A stretch of DNA of 64,000 bases, from the NCBI GenBank assembly GCA_037447655.1, contig JBBHKE010002870.1:342347-406346 (forward strand), written 5' to 3'. This DNA is from Zygnema cylindricum (lineage: Eukaryota; Streptophyta; Zygnematophyceae; Zygnematales; Zygnemataceae). Positions 10,513-20,691 of this stretch are shown here, piece by piece; within the stretch, counting starts at the first letter, position 1, and each line of letters starts with the position of its first letter. The translations under genes and the position numbers were made by a program. A model generated the notes under the pieces. It was not told where the DNA came from. It did no database searches and saw only the letters and a list, made by a program, of their open reading frames with translations.

Positions 10513-11745
10513 TTTTGAAATCTGGAACATACAAAACATTGTGAAATGTTCTCTCTATTAAATTTCCTCTTACATCTACTAACAGGGAAACATCACCCTA
10601 AGCAAAAGTGTGGACACTCATTCCACAAGCATAGTAAAAATTCCTTGCAGGTGTCAATTTAAAATTTGTAAAAAGCTCTTTGTTCCAACACATGTGAGCC
10701 GATGCTCCTGTGTCGATAATCCATCCGACGTCCTTTTAGGCTTCCATTGCTTGTGCCATGGAAAATAACTCTGACTCATCTTGTTCATTGCAGCTCAAAG
10801 ACTCATCTTTTTTAGTTATAGATGAAGAAAACAAGGAATAGTTTTGTAACTGATTTCCAGAGAAACCTTAGTTAAACTGACTCTGCTGTTAACCTAGCCT
10901 GTATAAACCTATCTCATTGGCCTTTTTAAATTTAGGACAATACCTATATCAATAACCTTTTTCTCCATGTAGTAAAAGACTGTCTATTTTAACCATGGTT
11001 AAATTGTTTTAACTGACCGTGATTTGCGTGAAACTGATTCCTTTGCTGATTAAACTGATTTTTTAACTTGTTGAACTGACCTTTTCTATCAAAATCTGTG
11101 TTAAAAGCCTCTATTTTCTTTTCTCCATTAAGAACCTTTGAGGTAGCTTGTTCTTCTAAGATAATATTGATAGCAAACTAAAGAGTCCAGCTAGCTTTAT
11201 CATATTTTTTCAATTCTACATATGCATCTATCATACTGCTTGGAAGACCTCTAATGACCAAAGCAGCTTGTTGAAACTCACGAAAGGTGCCACCAGCACA
11301 TGCATGAGTATCAATAAGAGTTTGAAAGTTGTTAGTATATTCGGTCATTGTTCCCCCCGAATTTTTGTAGTCCCAAATCTTCCTAGCCAACGGAAGTTCT
11401 TTCGAACATTCGCCTTTTCATAAGACGCCTTGAGCGATTTCCAAATATCAATCGCCATTTTCATCTTGATTCTTGACATAACCAAGTTCTCTGAGCGACA
11501 CAACTTTAGAGTGTTTCGAGCTTGTGAATTTTTCTTCACCCATGTCGGATCAGTCTCATCAAGTGATCCATCCAAAATCTCCGGTAAACCTGTAGTTTCA
11601 AAGTACGACTCAACCATATCCGCCCTGTAAGCATATTTATGCCCGTTAAAGATAGAGATGCTTGAAGACAGGCCCATAACCTGTTTTTCTATGACAATTG
11701 GTTTGGTGCAAGTGGAGGTGCAGCAGTAGTTGTATAAGTAGACAT
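10513..11745 (-). pseudogene. Gag-protease of a second Copia lineage (broken)
   Basis: Read on the minus strand from an ATG at 11745-11743 (MSTYTTTAAPPL). A frameshift near the LTR end precedes IEKQVMGLSSSISIFNGHKYAYRADMVESYFE at about 11690-11590, a copia gag N-terminus. 11178-11390 gives the gag middle (IWDYKNSGGTMTEYTNNFQTL, VIRGLPSSM). Near 10730-10680 a protease motif (IDTGASAHMC) is readable. Integrase and RT are not present, because the copy ends where it meets the truncated LTR at 10512. PBS GGTTATGGGCC is at 11671-11681 on the minus strand, the same half-tRNA site as in the main family. Confidence 0.8.
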
Positions 11746-12545
11746 AGCTAAAAAAGAATCTTAACAAAAATCCCACCAAAACACCACTTTTGATTCACTA
11801 CACAATCACGCACACAAGTCAAATTCGCACCAACTAAAGCACATAAACAAATCACCATACAAGCTGTCGATTCCTAAAATTACAACACAATTGGTCAAGT
11901 AAACCATAAGATATGCACTCTGCAAGTTTCCTAAAAACTGCCCTTAAATTTCCATATTCCTAAAACTGGATATCAAAATATGTCTAAGTCATAAACTTTA
12001 TACAAAGAGGGTATCCACTGCTTAATGACCTATCAAGTGTTTGTACTTGGAATAGAAGTAATGTACTGTAGTACGACATAGTACCTTAACGTACTTCTAA
12101 AAACCTACTTGCAACTAGCCTAAAGCAAAATAGGAAACATCAATTAATAATGCACTTCACTACGAAAATTTATTTTTTTGAAGTATTCAAAATTTGGCGC
12201 CGTACAAGTAATGTTGCTGCTAGTTGCAAAGTACCAAAAGTCAACCTGGGGTGTACTTAATATCCGAGTGCCAAGCACCTCACCTTGTCCCACTTAAATC
12301 CTGCTAGTTTATTAAAATGGGCCCAGTGTTTTTCCTTTAAAATTATGTTCCTTGATGTCCGTTCACATTCCATCCGGCCCCATCCACCGATTCAATGCTC
12401 GGATAAGGACATGTGTTCGCAACCATTCCGCACTTCGCATTGTTATAAAGGACGCGTGTCTATAAAGGGTGCATAACATCTCGAGTTACTACTTTAGTGT
12501 CTCACCATTTAAGGTAGGTATTACAACTAACTCGAAACAAAATTT
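11682..12545 (-). repeat. LTR of the second Copia lineage
   Basis: Lies between the PBS at 11671-11681 and unrelated RT sequence starting near 12552. The right border is approximate. It carries its own GTAC run at about 12047-12106 (five cores) and, downstream on the minus strand, TGTATAAAG near 11998-12006. The sequence does not align with the main LTR family, but the plan (GTAC cluster, TATA, gag ATG inside the LTR end, PBS) is the same. Confidence 0.65.
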
Positions 12546-12551
12546 AACCTT

Positions 12552-14140
12552 AAACTTACTTGGAGGCAATTAATAGTCCAGAAAAGAGTAGATGGGTGAC
12601 AACTATTAATGATAAAATGGCTTCAATTATGGAAGGAAATACATATGAGCTGGTGGATTGTCCACCGAACAAAATTCAATTGGATGCAAGTGGGTATTTA
12701 AGTTTAAACTCAACTCGAACAACACCATCGAGCGAGACAATGTTAGATTAGTGGCAAAAGGGTTCACATAGAATGAATGGATCGATTATAAAAAGACCTT
12801 TGCTCCAGTGGTAGATTTCCCTACCTACCAGTTAGGTAATCCACATCTTACTCAGTTAGGCAGCAGCGGAAGACATGGAAGTACACCAGGTGGATATCAA
12901 AACAACTTTTTTACACGGAAAATTGGAAGAAAGATCTTTATGCGACAGCCAAAAGGGTTTGTAGAGAAAAGAGAAGAAAGAAAGGTGTGCAGACTGATAA
13001 AGTCCCTTTATGAACTAAAACATGCTCCACGCCAATGGAACAAGAAACTAGATGATTTCTTCACAAAGTTGGGATATGTCCCAATCAGCTCGGATTATTA
13101 CATCTATCTATTTGAGGATGAGAAAGGTATAATTTTCAATGCAATTTATTTTTATGATTTGCTTTTTTGAGTAAATTAATGGAGAACGTAAATAAATTGG
13201 AAAAATATCTAAAGAGTAGATTTGAAATGAAAGATTTGGGGGAAGCTAAATATATTTTGGGAATTTAGATGGAGAGGGAAATAATCGGACTAACCCAAAA
13301 AGAGGCAATCGAAAATATGATTGAAATTTTCCAAATGGATAAAGCAAATAGTTGTACAACTTAAATGGATTTAAAATGGGGAAAATGACATGAGTTTTGA
13401 AGAGGTAGTTGTAAATCTTGATGATGAGTTAGGATCGGAGGAAAATGAATTTATGAAAAATATTTTGTACAGATAGGTTGTCGGTAGCTTGAACTATTTT
13501 ATGATCTGTACCTGACCCGATATAGCGACAGCTATAGGAATATTGAGTAGGAGTTTGAACGATCCTACGAAAAGAGATTGGGAAGCAGCCAAGAGGGTAA
13601 TGAGGTATTTGATTGGAACAAGAGATCTGTGGTTGCATTTAGGAGGGGATAATACTAAAATCACCACTTGGAGTGCTGCCAGTTGTGGGATGCTCTAATG
13701 AGGAGGTGTACATCTAGGTATATGTAATATGTTGGGAATAGGGCTTGTTGCTGGAGCAGCAAACAAAAAAAGATCGTTGATCAGTCCACAATGAAGGCTG
13801 AGTACATGGCCTCGTGCTCTGCTCTAAAGGATTTAATTTGGGTGAAATCCTTGCTCTAAGAGCTTGGATATATAAAAAATGGGGTTCAAAGTGTGGTCTG
13901 TGATAATCCAGATGCAATTACCATTGCAACCATTCTCAATCATCACTTTAAGGCAAAACATATAGATGTCAATTGAGTTTTGTACGAGAAAAAAGTTGGA
14001 GATAAAATTATAAATTGGAATATAGATCAGATGGAAAATGGTAGCAGATATGATGACAAAACCCGTCCCATCTCCAAAACTGATATGTTGTAGAAAGAAA
14101 TGTGGACTAAAAGAAAAGACAAACTAGAAAATAAGGGGAG
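12552..14140 (+). pseudogene. Copia RT and RNase H remnant
   Basis: C-terminal third of a main-family polyprotein, without gag, protease or integrase. 12560-12751 has EAINSPEKSRWVTTINDKMASIMEG. 12900-13170 has IFMRQPKGFVE and KSLYELKHAPRQWNKKLDDF, with a changed catalytic loop (IYFYDLLF where YVDDLL is expected). RNase H traces run from 13600 to 14090 in several frames (LWLHLGGDNT, KAEYMASCSAL, ADMMTKPVPSPK). Many stops and frameshifts make it one of the more decayed copies. It ends in the polypurine tract AAAATAAGGGGAG at 14128-14140, directly before an LTR. Confidence 0.85.
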
Positions 14141-15216
14141 TGTAGAAATGCATTTTTTAGTTGCTTCTCTTTGTCGCCACTCTAAGTCTATATACTTGTT
14201 GTAGTCAGTGAGACTTAGGCAGCCAAGCAGCCATGGATGCCTTCAGGTAGCTAAAAAGACGGCAACAGATTGACCTCTGCCAAAAAGATATGTGACTTTA
14301 TCAAGATTTGATCTTGGTCCCTACAAAGTCACTGCCAGTTAAACTATTTTCCGCCTTATCCGCTCAGTCCTAGAAGAATCGTTAAGTACATGAGGTGTGA
14401 TAGTTATATAAACACTTACGCAGCGACAAATTTATTTAACCAAACTGACGAAGTGGCACATGTAAATCGACGAAATACATGGACACAAATCTAACCGTAT
14501 AAAATAACTTGATAGAACGGTCCCCGTTGCAGCTGCCAACCCGAAATAAACTTTTGGCGGCTTTCAGAGACATGTCACGCGATGCCACGTGGCAGCATAT
14601 CATTGGACACCGAAAAAGATGGGAGGAGGAACCCTGGCTCCCGAGGTGACAGGCGTCAACTAGAAGGCCATGTCGTACAATAGGTGTACAAGAAGTACAT
14701 CGGCCACAATACCTTCTTGTACTGTACAGTCCTCTCGTTGGTCCAAGGTTTAGTAGTGGGTAGTTGTAAGTATAGGTTTAGGGACTTAGTAATTTTTGAG
14801 TTGCCTCTCTCCAGGTGACCTTTTATATAAAAAAGACATCTTTGGCCACGTATAACTTACTGCTCATGGGAGCAAATTCAGAAGAAAAAAAATGTACAGT
14901 CCTCTCGTTGGTCCAAGGTTTAGTAGTGGGTAGTTGTAAGTATAGGTTTAGGGACTTAGTAATTTTTGAGTTGCCTCTCTCCAGGTGACCTTTTATATAA
15001 AAAAGACATCTTTGGCCACGTATAACTTACTGCTCATGGGAGCAAATTCAGAAGAAAAAAAATCGTCTGGGAGTCGGGCCCGCACAGGAGTGAGGTTGGT
15101 CAGGACACATGTCTGGGTGGCTTTTATTTGGTCTGAAAGTAAAAAGGGCAAATTTGATTTTAGAGACTTCATATAAGCTGGATACTCTTTGGGGCAATGG
15201 AGGTCATCGAGTTACA
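14141..15216 (+). repeat. Copia LTR H (3' LTR) with duplicated promoter
   Basis: Begins TGTAGAAATGCATTTTTTAG after the polypurine tract and ends GAGTTACA at 15216. An ATG (MEVIEL) lies 20 bp inside the end. The tRNA-like hairpin has an outer stem GTGACTTT (14292-14299) with AAAGTCAC (14325-14332) and an inner stem CAAGAT (14302-14307) with ATCTTG (14311-14316). Both differ from other LTRs by compensating changes. The LTR contains an exact 170-bp tandem duplication. Without it the length would be about 906 bp. Confidence 0.85.
14723..15062 (+). repeat. Exact 170-bp tandem duplication of the LTR core promoter
   Basis: Copies 14723-14892 and 14893-15062, identical by eye. Each holds a reversed CCAAT (GTTGGTCC region), a TATA box (TTTTATATAAAAAAG) and the start of the leader, ending in an A run. 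It is either a very recent duplication or an assembly error. Confidence 0.9.
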
Positions 15217-15317
15217 TCCCATTGCTTTGGACTTGTGGTTTTTCACTAAATTTCACATTTTTGGTTATCATGGCAGTCTTAGTGTGCTTGTTTGTAATGC
15301 GATAATCTTTCTATTGT

Positions 15318-15883
15318 TTATCACATCCAATGAATATTCCTTCTATTGCCTCAGGTGCTAGCTTTCCTCCTCGATTATTATGGTATCGTGGTTGTAAGGG
15401 TATGCTCTGCTAAACAGTTTGAGGTGTGAGAAGTTGGGACGTCTACTATGCCATATCTCGAAAGGTTTTGTTTTGTTTAGAGCCCTTGTTGGGCATCGGT
15501 TTCTGATGTAGGTGGTTGTTTAGACTGCTTCTCCCCAGAAAATCAGCGGTGACGGTGTATGTCGCCATCATGCTTCGCACCATCTCTAGGAGAGTGAGGT
15601 TCATACGTTCTGCAACGCCATTTTGCTGCGGAGTTTCGGGCGTGGTCTGTTTGTGCTCGATACCTTCTGCGATAAGGAACTTCTTAAATTTTGATAAAAG
15701 GTATTCCCCTCCATTATCGCTCCTTGAGCATTTTATCTTGGCATCTCCAGAATGGCAGCCCGCATCTCCAGAATTGTAATTCGTGCCTTCGAACTTATGA
15801 AGATTGGAGTGGGGGCGAGTAACTTGAAATCCGGGATCAGCCATTTCGGGTAACCAAGGGAGCTTAGGACCATGTACGTTCAA
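15318..15883 (-). pseudogene. Integrase fragment of a third Copia lineage
   Basis: Minus strand. RSDNGGEYLLSKFKKFLIAEGIEHKQTTPETPQQNGVAERMNLTLLEMVRSMM is readable in pieces across 15740-15560, giving the second catalytic Asp and the Glu of the DDE core. The N-terminal side is garbled. Below 15440 a weak continuation (EAIEGIFIGCD) reaches about 15318. The sequence is of plant-type Copia integrase and is clearly distinct from the main family (EHKQTTPETPQQNGVAER against QHQKTVPNNPEQNGVAER). 15217-15317 holds nothing I recognise. Confidence 0.75.
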
Positions 15884-18367
15884 TCCCGAGTGGGAAGTTC
15901 AGATCCGATCTTTAGATAAGTCACAGAATGGCAGAAAATTGCAGAAGATATGAGAAGGAGAGAAGAATAGGCATTCACATGTGAAACAAGATAAGAAGGG
16001 CCTTTTTTCATAAATCCATTTAGGAAATTTAGATGAATACGAAATATAAAGCTGGGCAGTTCTGTCCCTATATCAATAAAGCCTTGTCTTTATTCTCTTC
16101 TTTGTGAATGATATCCTATTCTTGTGAAAACTAACTACTTAAAGCAACCGACTAACAAAGGATCTAAGTGGCAGTCTAATAACTAAATGTCCACGTGTCT
16201 ACTATTACTCACCTACAATAATGCACCTACAATAATGCACATAAAGAGGCGCTGACACACAAACCCACCCTTTAGTAGTGTTCCCAAAATATCGTACGGT
16301 GAAGTCGGTACGATTCGACTTTGCGTGAGGCCGAGATCGGCTTAGTACTGAATTGGGAGAATTGCCCAGTGTCGCACCAAAAACAACATTCTGTTGTGTT
16401 CCAAAAGAAAAAAAACATGCGTACCTAAATGGTTACCCATAAAAGAAAATCTTCATATTTTGTTTTGACACTCTTGTTTTGTATTTTTTTCTCCTTGGAC
16501 ATTTTATCATTCTACATTTATTTCTTAACACAACTCCTTTACTTCTTTTCACAATTAATACTTTTCCATCATCGTAATAAAAAAAAGTATTAGTAGAAAA
16601 GATAATCATTGTAAATTTGTCATTGTAACAAAATCAACAATTGGGCATGTCAATTTCCTCCCCTCAAAAAAACGACAAAACAACATATGTATAAAAACAT
16701 AGAATAAGAAAGACGATTTGTGGCTTCGTGGAACGAAGTTTTAAAACTTTAAAGTTTACTTCAGACTAATAATATAATACAAACAAGTAATCTCTTTATC
16801 CTGGTCTTTGAAATATAATTTTTAAATCTTTTCAAACTGAATTGCGAATAATTTTCTCTAAAATTTATTGATATATTTTTTTCTTATTTACGTACACGTA
16901 AATCTCTAGATACATTGATGAGAAAAAAAAACAATAATAATACTTTCGCAACCTTTTCTATTTCTGAAGTTAACCTAATCCCAACAATAAGGTAATATAT
17001 CATAAAAACACAAAAATAATAACATAATATGCCATAATAATACCGTATTATATTGTATTTGCTCGTGGACATTTGTTTTATAGTTGGCTATTATAAACAA
17101 CAATAGAAAGCCAATATTGCCTTCACTAGAAGAAATACAAAAAAAAAAAACTCAATTTAATACATTGTCCTTTTTTTGAACCATTTTCGCTTCGCGACAA
17201 AGATCCATAAGCACATTTCGAATAATCCTCCCCGCAATTTTAGCTGCAAAAAAATAAGAGAAGAATTAATGAATTAAGTAGAAAGGAAACATTTCAACAC
17301 TTGTGTTTTCTACTATTATTCAAAATAATTTCAGAATTGTTTTATTCCTACAATTTTTTAACTCTTTTTACTCCTACGATTTTCCAATCAACTATAATTT
17401 ACATTTTTATTTCTAGAATTTGAAAAAAAAAACGACAAGAAGATGATGCTTCCCAAAAACACATTCCATCCCATTTGGTATTCATTTTTACAGCATTTCG
17501 AAAAATGTTTGAACAAAATTTCAATAAAAAAAATCATTTAACATTCGCTCAGTAGATTTACTTTCAATTCTACCTTCAAATTAAACAGAAAATATTTCGC
17601 AAAGTCTATAAAGGCAAAATTTTACCAGCTTAATATACGTGTTCGATTACGATCCCAAAAATAAATAAAATTCAATATCTGCTATTAGTGTAAGTCGAAA
17701 ACTAATAAATAATTACTACATCTAGCGCAGGAAAAACATCACCAAATATATCTCACCTATTTCATATAACTTTAATGGTATTAAGTATTCTTTAATTATG
17801 ACCTTATAACACTTTGATCGATAATTTATACATAAACATATTCATGTCACAGTAATTACTGGCTTACAATTTACTATGTTCATGTACACTAGCATTTGTA
17901 ATTCTACCAAAACTAATAAGAATTGATACCATCATTCTACCACCATGTGAAATAAATAGTGAAGGCACACCGACTACCGGCATTATACCCATCGCCATTC
18001 TTACGTTAATAAACATGTGGGTAACTTTTTTTTGATGTCAACCTATCACCATTAACTTTGTAAATATTGAGTTAGTGTTGAGTGCAATAGCCACACTGCC
18101 CATCGTTATTAGAGTTGATTCGGTGGCGAATTTTTCGATTGGAAATCAGAAAATAGTGTAAACAAAAATATTCAAGGAACTGGACTACAATCTGCCACGT
18201 TATCAAAATTAGTGTTATACATTCGAATTTTGCATAAGCACTAGTACATTCTCAATGCTAATAACGATGGGCCGTGCAGTGAATTGAGAATCACTATAAT
18301 TCATAATATGCTGAATTTAACCCAACAATAAACCCAGGTTCCTCTTTTAGGAAAGAAAATATAAAAT
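15884..18367 (+). other. AT-rich interval without genes
   Basis: About 2.5 kb with no ORF of note and no LTR or pol homology that I can see. It is strongly AT-rich, with many A and T runs from about 16.4 to 17.7 kb. The only structure found is an inverted repeat near 18.09-18.28 kb. It ends at an assembly gap. It may be true intergenic DNA or an old decayed element. Confidence 0.6.
18092..18280. repeat. Inverted repeat, possible miniature element
   Basis: GCCCATCGTTATTAG (about 18098-18112) reappears as its reverse complement near 18257-18273. Flanking bases (CACT...AGTG) pair partly, with roughly 145 bp between the arms. The size fits a small non-autonomous DNA transposon, but I see no clear target duplication. 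Confidence 0.4.
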
Positions 18368-18377
18368 NNNNNNNNNN
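18368..18377. other. Assembly gap (10 N)
   Basis: Ten N. The sequence on its two sides is unlike, AT-rich to the left and moderate GC to the right, so the join may not be physical and the true gap size is unknown. Confidence 0.95.
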
Positions 18378-18702
18378 CCTAGTGCCCGTGTGTCTCAATC
18401 CCGGATAATCTGGTTAAACTAAGGCGAGGGCCAGGAGATCGTTAAGAATTTCGTTTTTTAGGGTCTGAGGATTTTGAAATACGTCGTCTAGAATCCCTTT
18501 CCTTCCTGCCGTTGTGGACATTGTTTTTATCTGGCGAGAGCTAAGCATGCTATGTTGTTCGGTCCTAAAGGTGCAGCTCGTGAGGAACGGAACCAGAGAA
18601 AAGGAAGGTTGCTGCGTATAACCTTTTGCTTCTGTTTAAAAACATGTCTACTTCTACAACTACTGCTACAGCTCCACCTGTACCAGTAGTCATAAAACAA
18701 CA
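18378..18702 (+). repeat. LTR 3' end of an MST-type Copia
   Basis: At 18644 an ATG opens MSTSTTTATAPPVPVVIKQQ, ending in AAAACAACA near 18702. It closely parallels the LTR-encoded gag leader at 11745(-) (MSTYTTTAAPP) and the one at 63555 (MSTSTTSAGPP). No PBS follows, so this is a solo or 3' LTR end. Its start is lost in the gap or too diverged to place. Confidence 0.55.
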
Positions 18703-19900
18703 AGACCCGCTATACTATGAAAGGTCATTCTCGTTGCTCTTTTCCAATATGCGTCGTTGGAAGGAAAAGAGACCAAGGCAAGGAGTGCTCGACGTGGAAA
18801 TCCTGGCTTGTTGTATCGTACGAATCGAGAGCGGTCTATTTTTGTTACAGGTGTTGCCGTCCTTCCTTTCCCTAAGATCTGCTGCATAAAGTTTTAGGAG
18901 TCTGGGATTTTTTGCTTTAAGAATTGCTAGAGGACCGGGAGCGGAATCAAATTGGTCTAATAGGCCCTAACTCTGTGTGCCCGTGATCCCATCTGCGCCG
19001 CATCAAAAACTAATGGACCTCCTAAAATTTGGGTTACTTGATTCTAACTCTCAACAACCTGTTTTCGTTGATCATCCCCCGGGTGGACATTCTCCAAAAA
19101 ATACCCCACTGGTGTGTCTTGAAGCTGCTGTGTAAAAAAAGTGTAAAAGAGGCCACAATACACCACAACACGTCACAATGCACAGCGGAAGACACCAAGG
19201 ATCTCCCCGTAGCAACAGCAGGAGTACACAGAACTCTCAGACAAAGTTGGGCTTTATTACTTGAAAGAGAGTACAAGGTTGCGCTAGCTGTGTAGGTCTA
19301 CTTCACGTGTCAATCACTAGGTCTTACTCGACTATTTAAACTGACTAACTGCTAGTCAACTTAGTACTATACAATTGTACACATGGACCTTCACGGTCAA
19401 CCAAGATCTATCCAAACTTCCTTCTAGAACTATACAGTTCAATCTACACAATTGCGGCGTTGCTATGCTGCGCTGCTACGCCGCTGCGCCGCTAAGTTGC
19501 TATGCTGCTATGCTGCGCTGGTCTGGAATCGCAGCTGCGCTGCTCTGGCATGGCAACTGCGCTGCTCTGAAATCGCAACTATAGCAGCCTAGCCCTAGCT
19601 ACTAAGTACTCAATACTGTAATCCTGTTACATGCTGTATCCATGAGATGACTTGAATCATTTGGAAAAATGTTCTACTTGTGCTGTCCCTATGCCCCTTT
19701 CCTTGTCGTGCTAAGGAGTATCCCTGACAAGGCCATCTTGCCACTACCAGATCCACTCTTCCCAGACTGGCTAGATGAGGTGTCATTATGTTTTCCACAT
19801 CTTGGGGACGACTCTAATGAGCTTTGGAAAAGGCGCGCACAAGAAACTGGTGAGGATATAGGTGGTGTTGCAGTTGCAGGCGATGCTCCCTGACTACTCG
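18703..19900. other. Unassigned sequence with a GC-rich simple repeat
   Basis: No convincing coding region. 19450-19582 is a short degenerate repeat built from GCTGC, CTATGCTGCGCTG and CGCCGCTGCGCCGC units. The rest may be the LTR or leader of the Gypsy-like element to its right, but I could not find a matching copy. Confidence 0.45.
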
Positions 19901-19933
19901 CGCCTCGGGTGAAATCTCCACAGCAGAATAGGA

Positions 19934-20691
19934 TTACACTTTGTATCCTGACTTTATAACTGCTTCCAAATCACAACAGATCACCAAAACCAGGGAGAGA
20001 CTTAAGAGTCTTGAATTTGGAATTGTGAATGCCACCACTTGTCGGTCAAATTGCTCACTTTTGGATAGAATCTCAGAAGATCCGAATCGAGTGCGTGAAA
20101 TCGTCTCTTTTTGTAAAATAGCCGAAATAGTCTTATCCACTCGCCGCCGAAGTTTATCCATTTGTAATAATCTGTCTTGATATTCTTTTCCCACCGCTTT
20201 GAAATTGGAAATTGCTAAATCTCTTCCGCAATATCAGTAGAGCTGGCAAATAGTTCCGCCGGAGAGAGAGAAGAGGTCGCGTAAACAAGGTTGCATCCAA
20301 ACACAGGGACATAGGTCTTTCCCCGGTTCCATAAATCTAAAGGAACCACCACTTGTGTTCATTCGAGATTTTCGAGGTCTCGAACGGTACATTGCTCCTA
20401 CCACACATTTAACTCCATATTCAACCAGGGTCTATGTTGTCATTCCCAAAAAAATTCAAATTGCGTACCTTGTACCACCAAGAATGGGAGCTCAATCCAG
20501 ACTCGTTGGCCCCCGTCATTCGAAAATTCAATTTCCATGGCCTTGATTATCCCATAGACGCGGTGACTCCCACTGCTGTTGACCATACTCAGACATATTT
20601 TGATAGGACAGATGTCTGGCCGGATTTCTTTTGGCATCTGCTGTAAAGCTGAGGTGATGATGAGGTTTGGGAGAGCTCCGGTGTTAACCAC
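19934..20691 (-). pseudogene. Gypsy-like aspartic protease (broken)
   Basis: 20440-20691 (minus) reads VNTGALPNLIITSALQQMP, then IKAMEIEFSNDGGQRVWIELPFLVV. This is the layout of a retropepsin of Ty3/Gypsy elements: a DTGA active loop at the N-terminus and a WIELPFLVV strand near the C-terminus. The catalytic Asp is read as Asn (NTGA instead of DTGA), which would abolish activity if the reading is right. 19934-20194 (minus) may be the continuation, but I do not recognise it. No reverse transcriptase follows. Confidence 0.55.

Noticed and set aside
16400-17700. An AT-rich origin, centromere-type satellite or scaffold attachment region
   Set aside because: There are A/T runs but no periodic repeat unit or consensus that could be supported by eye.
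19375-19584. A short Ala/Cys/Tyr-rich protein
   Set aside because: It only reflects the GCTGC-type simple repeat at 19450-19582.
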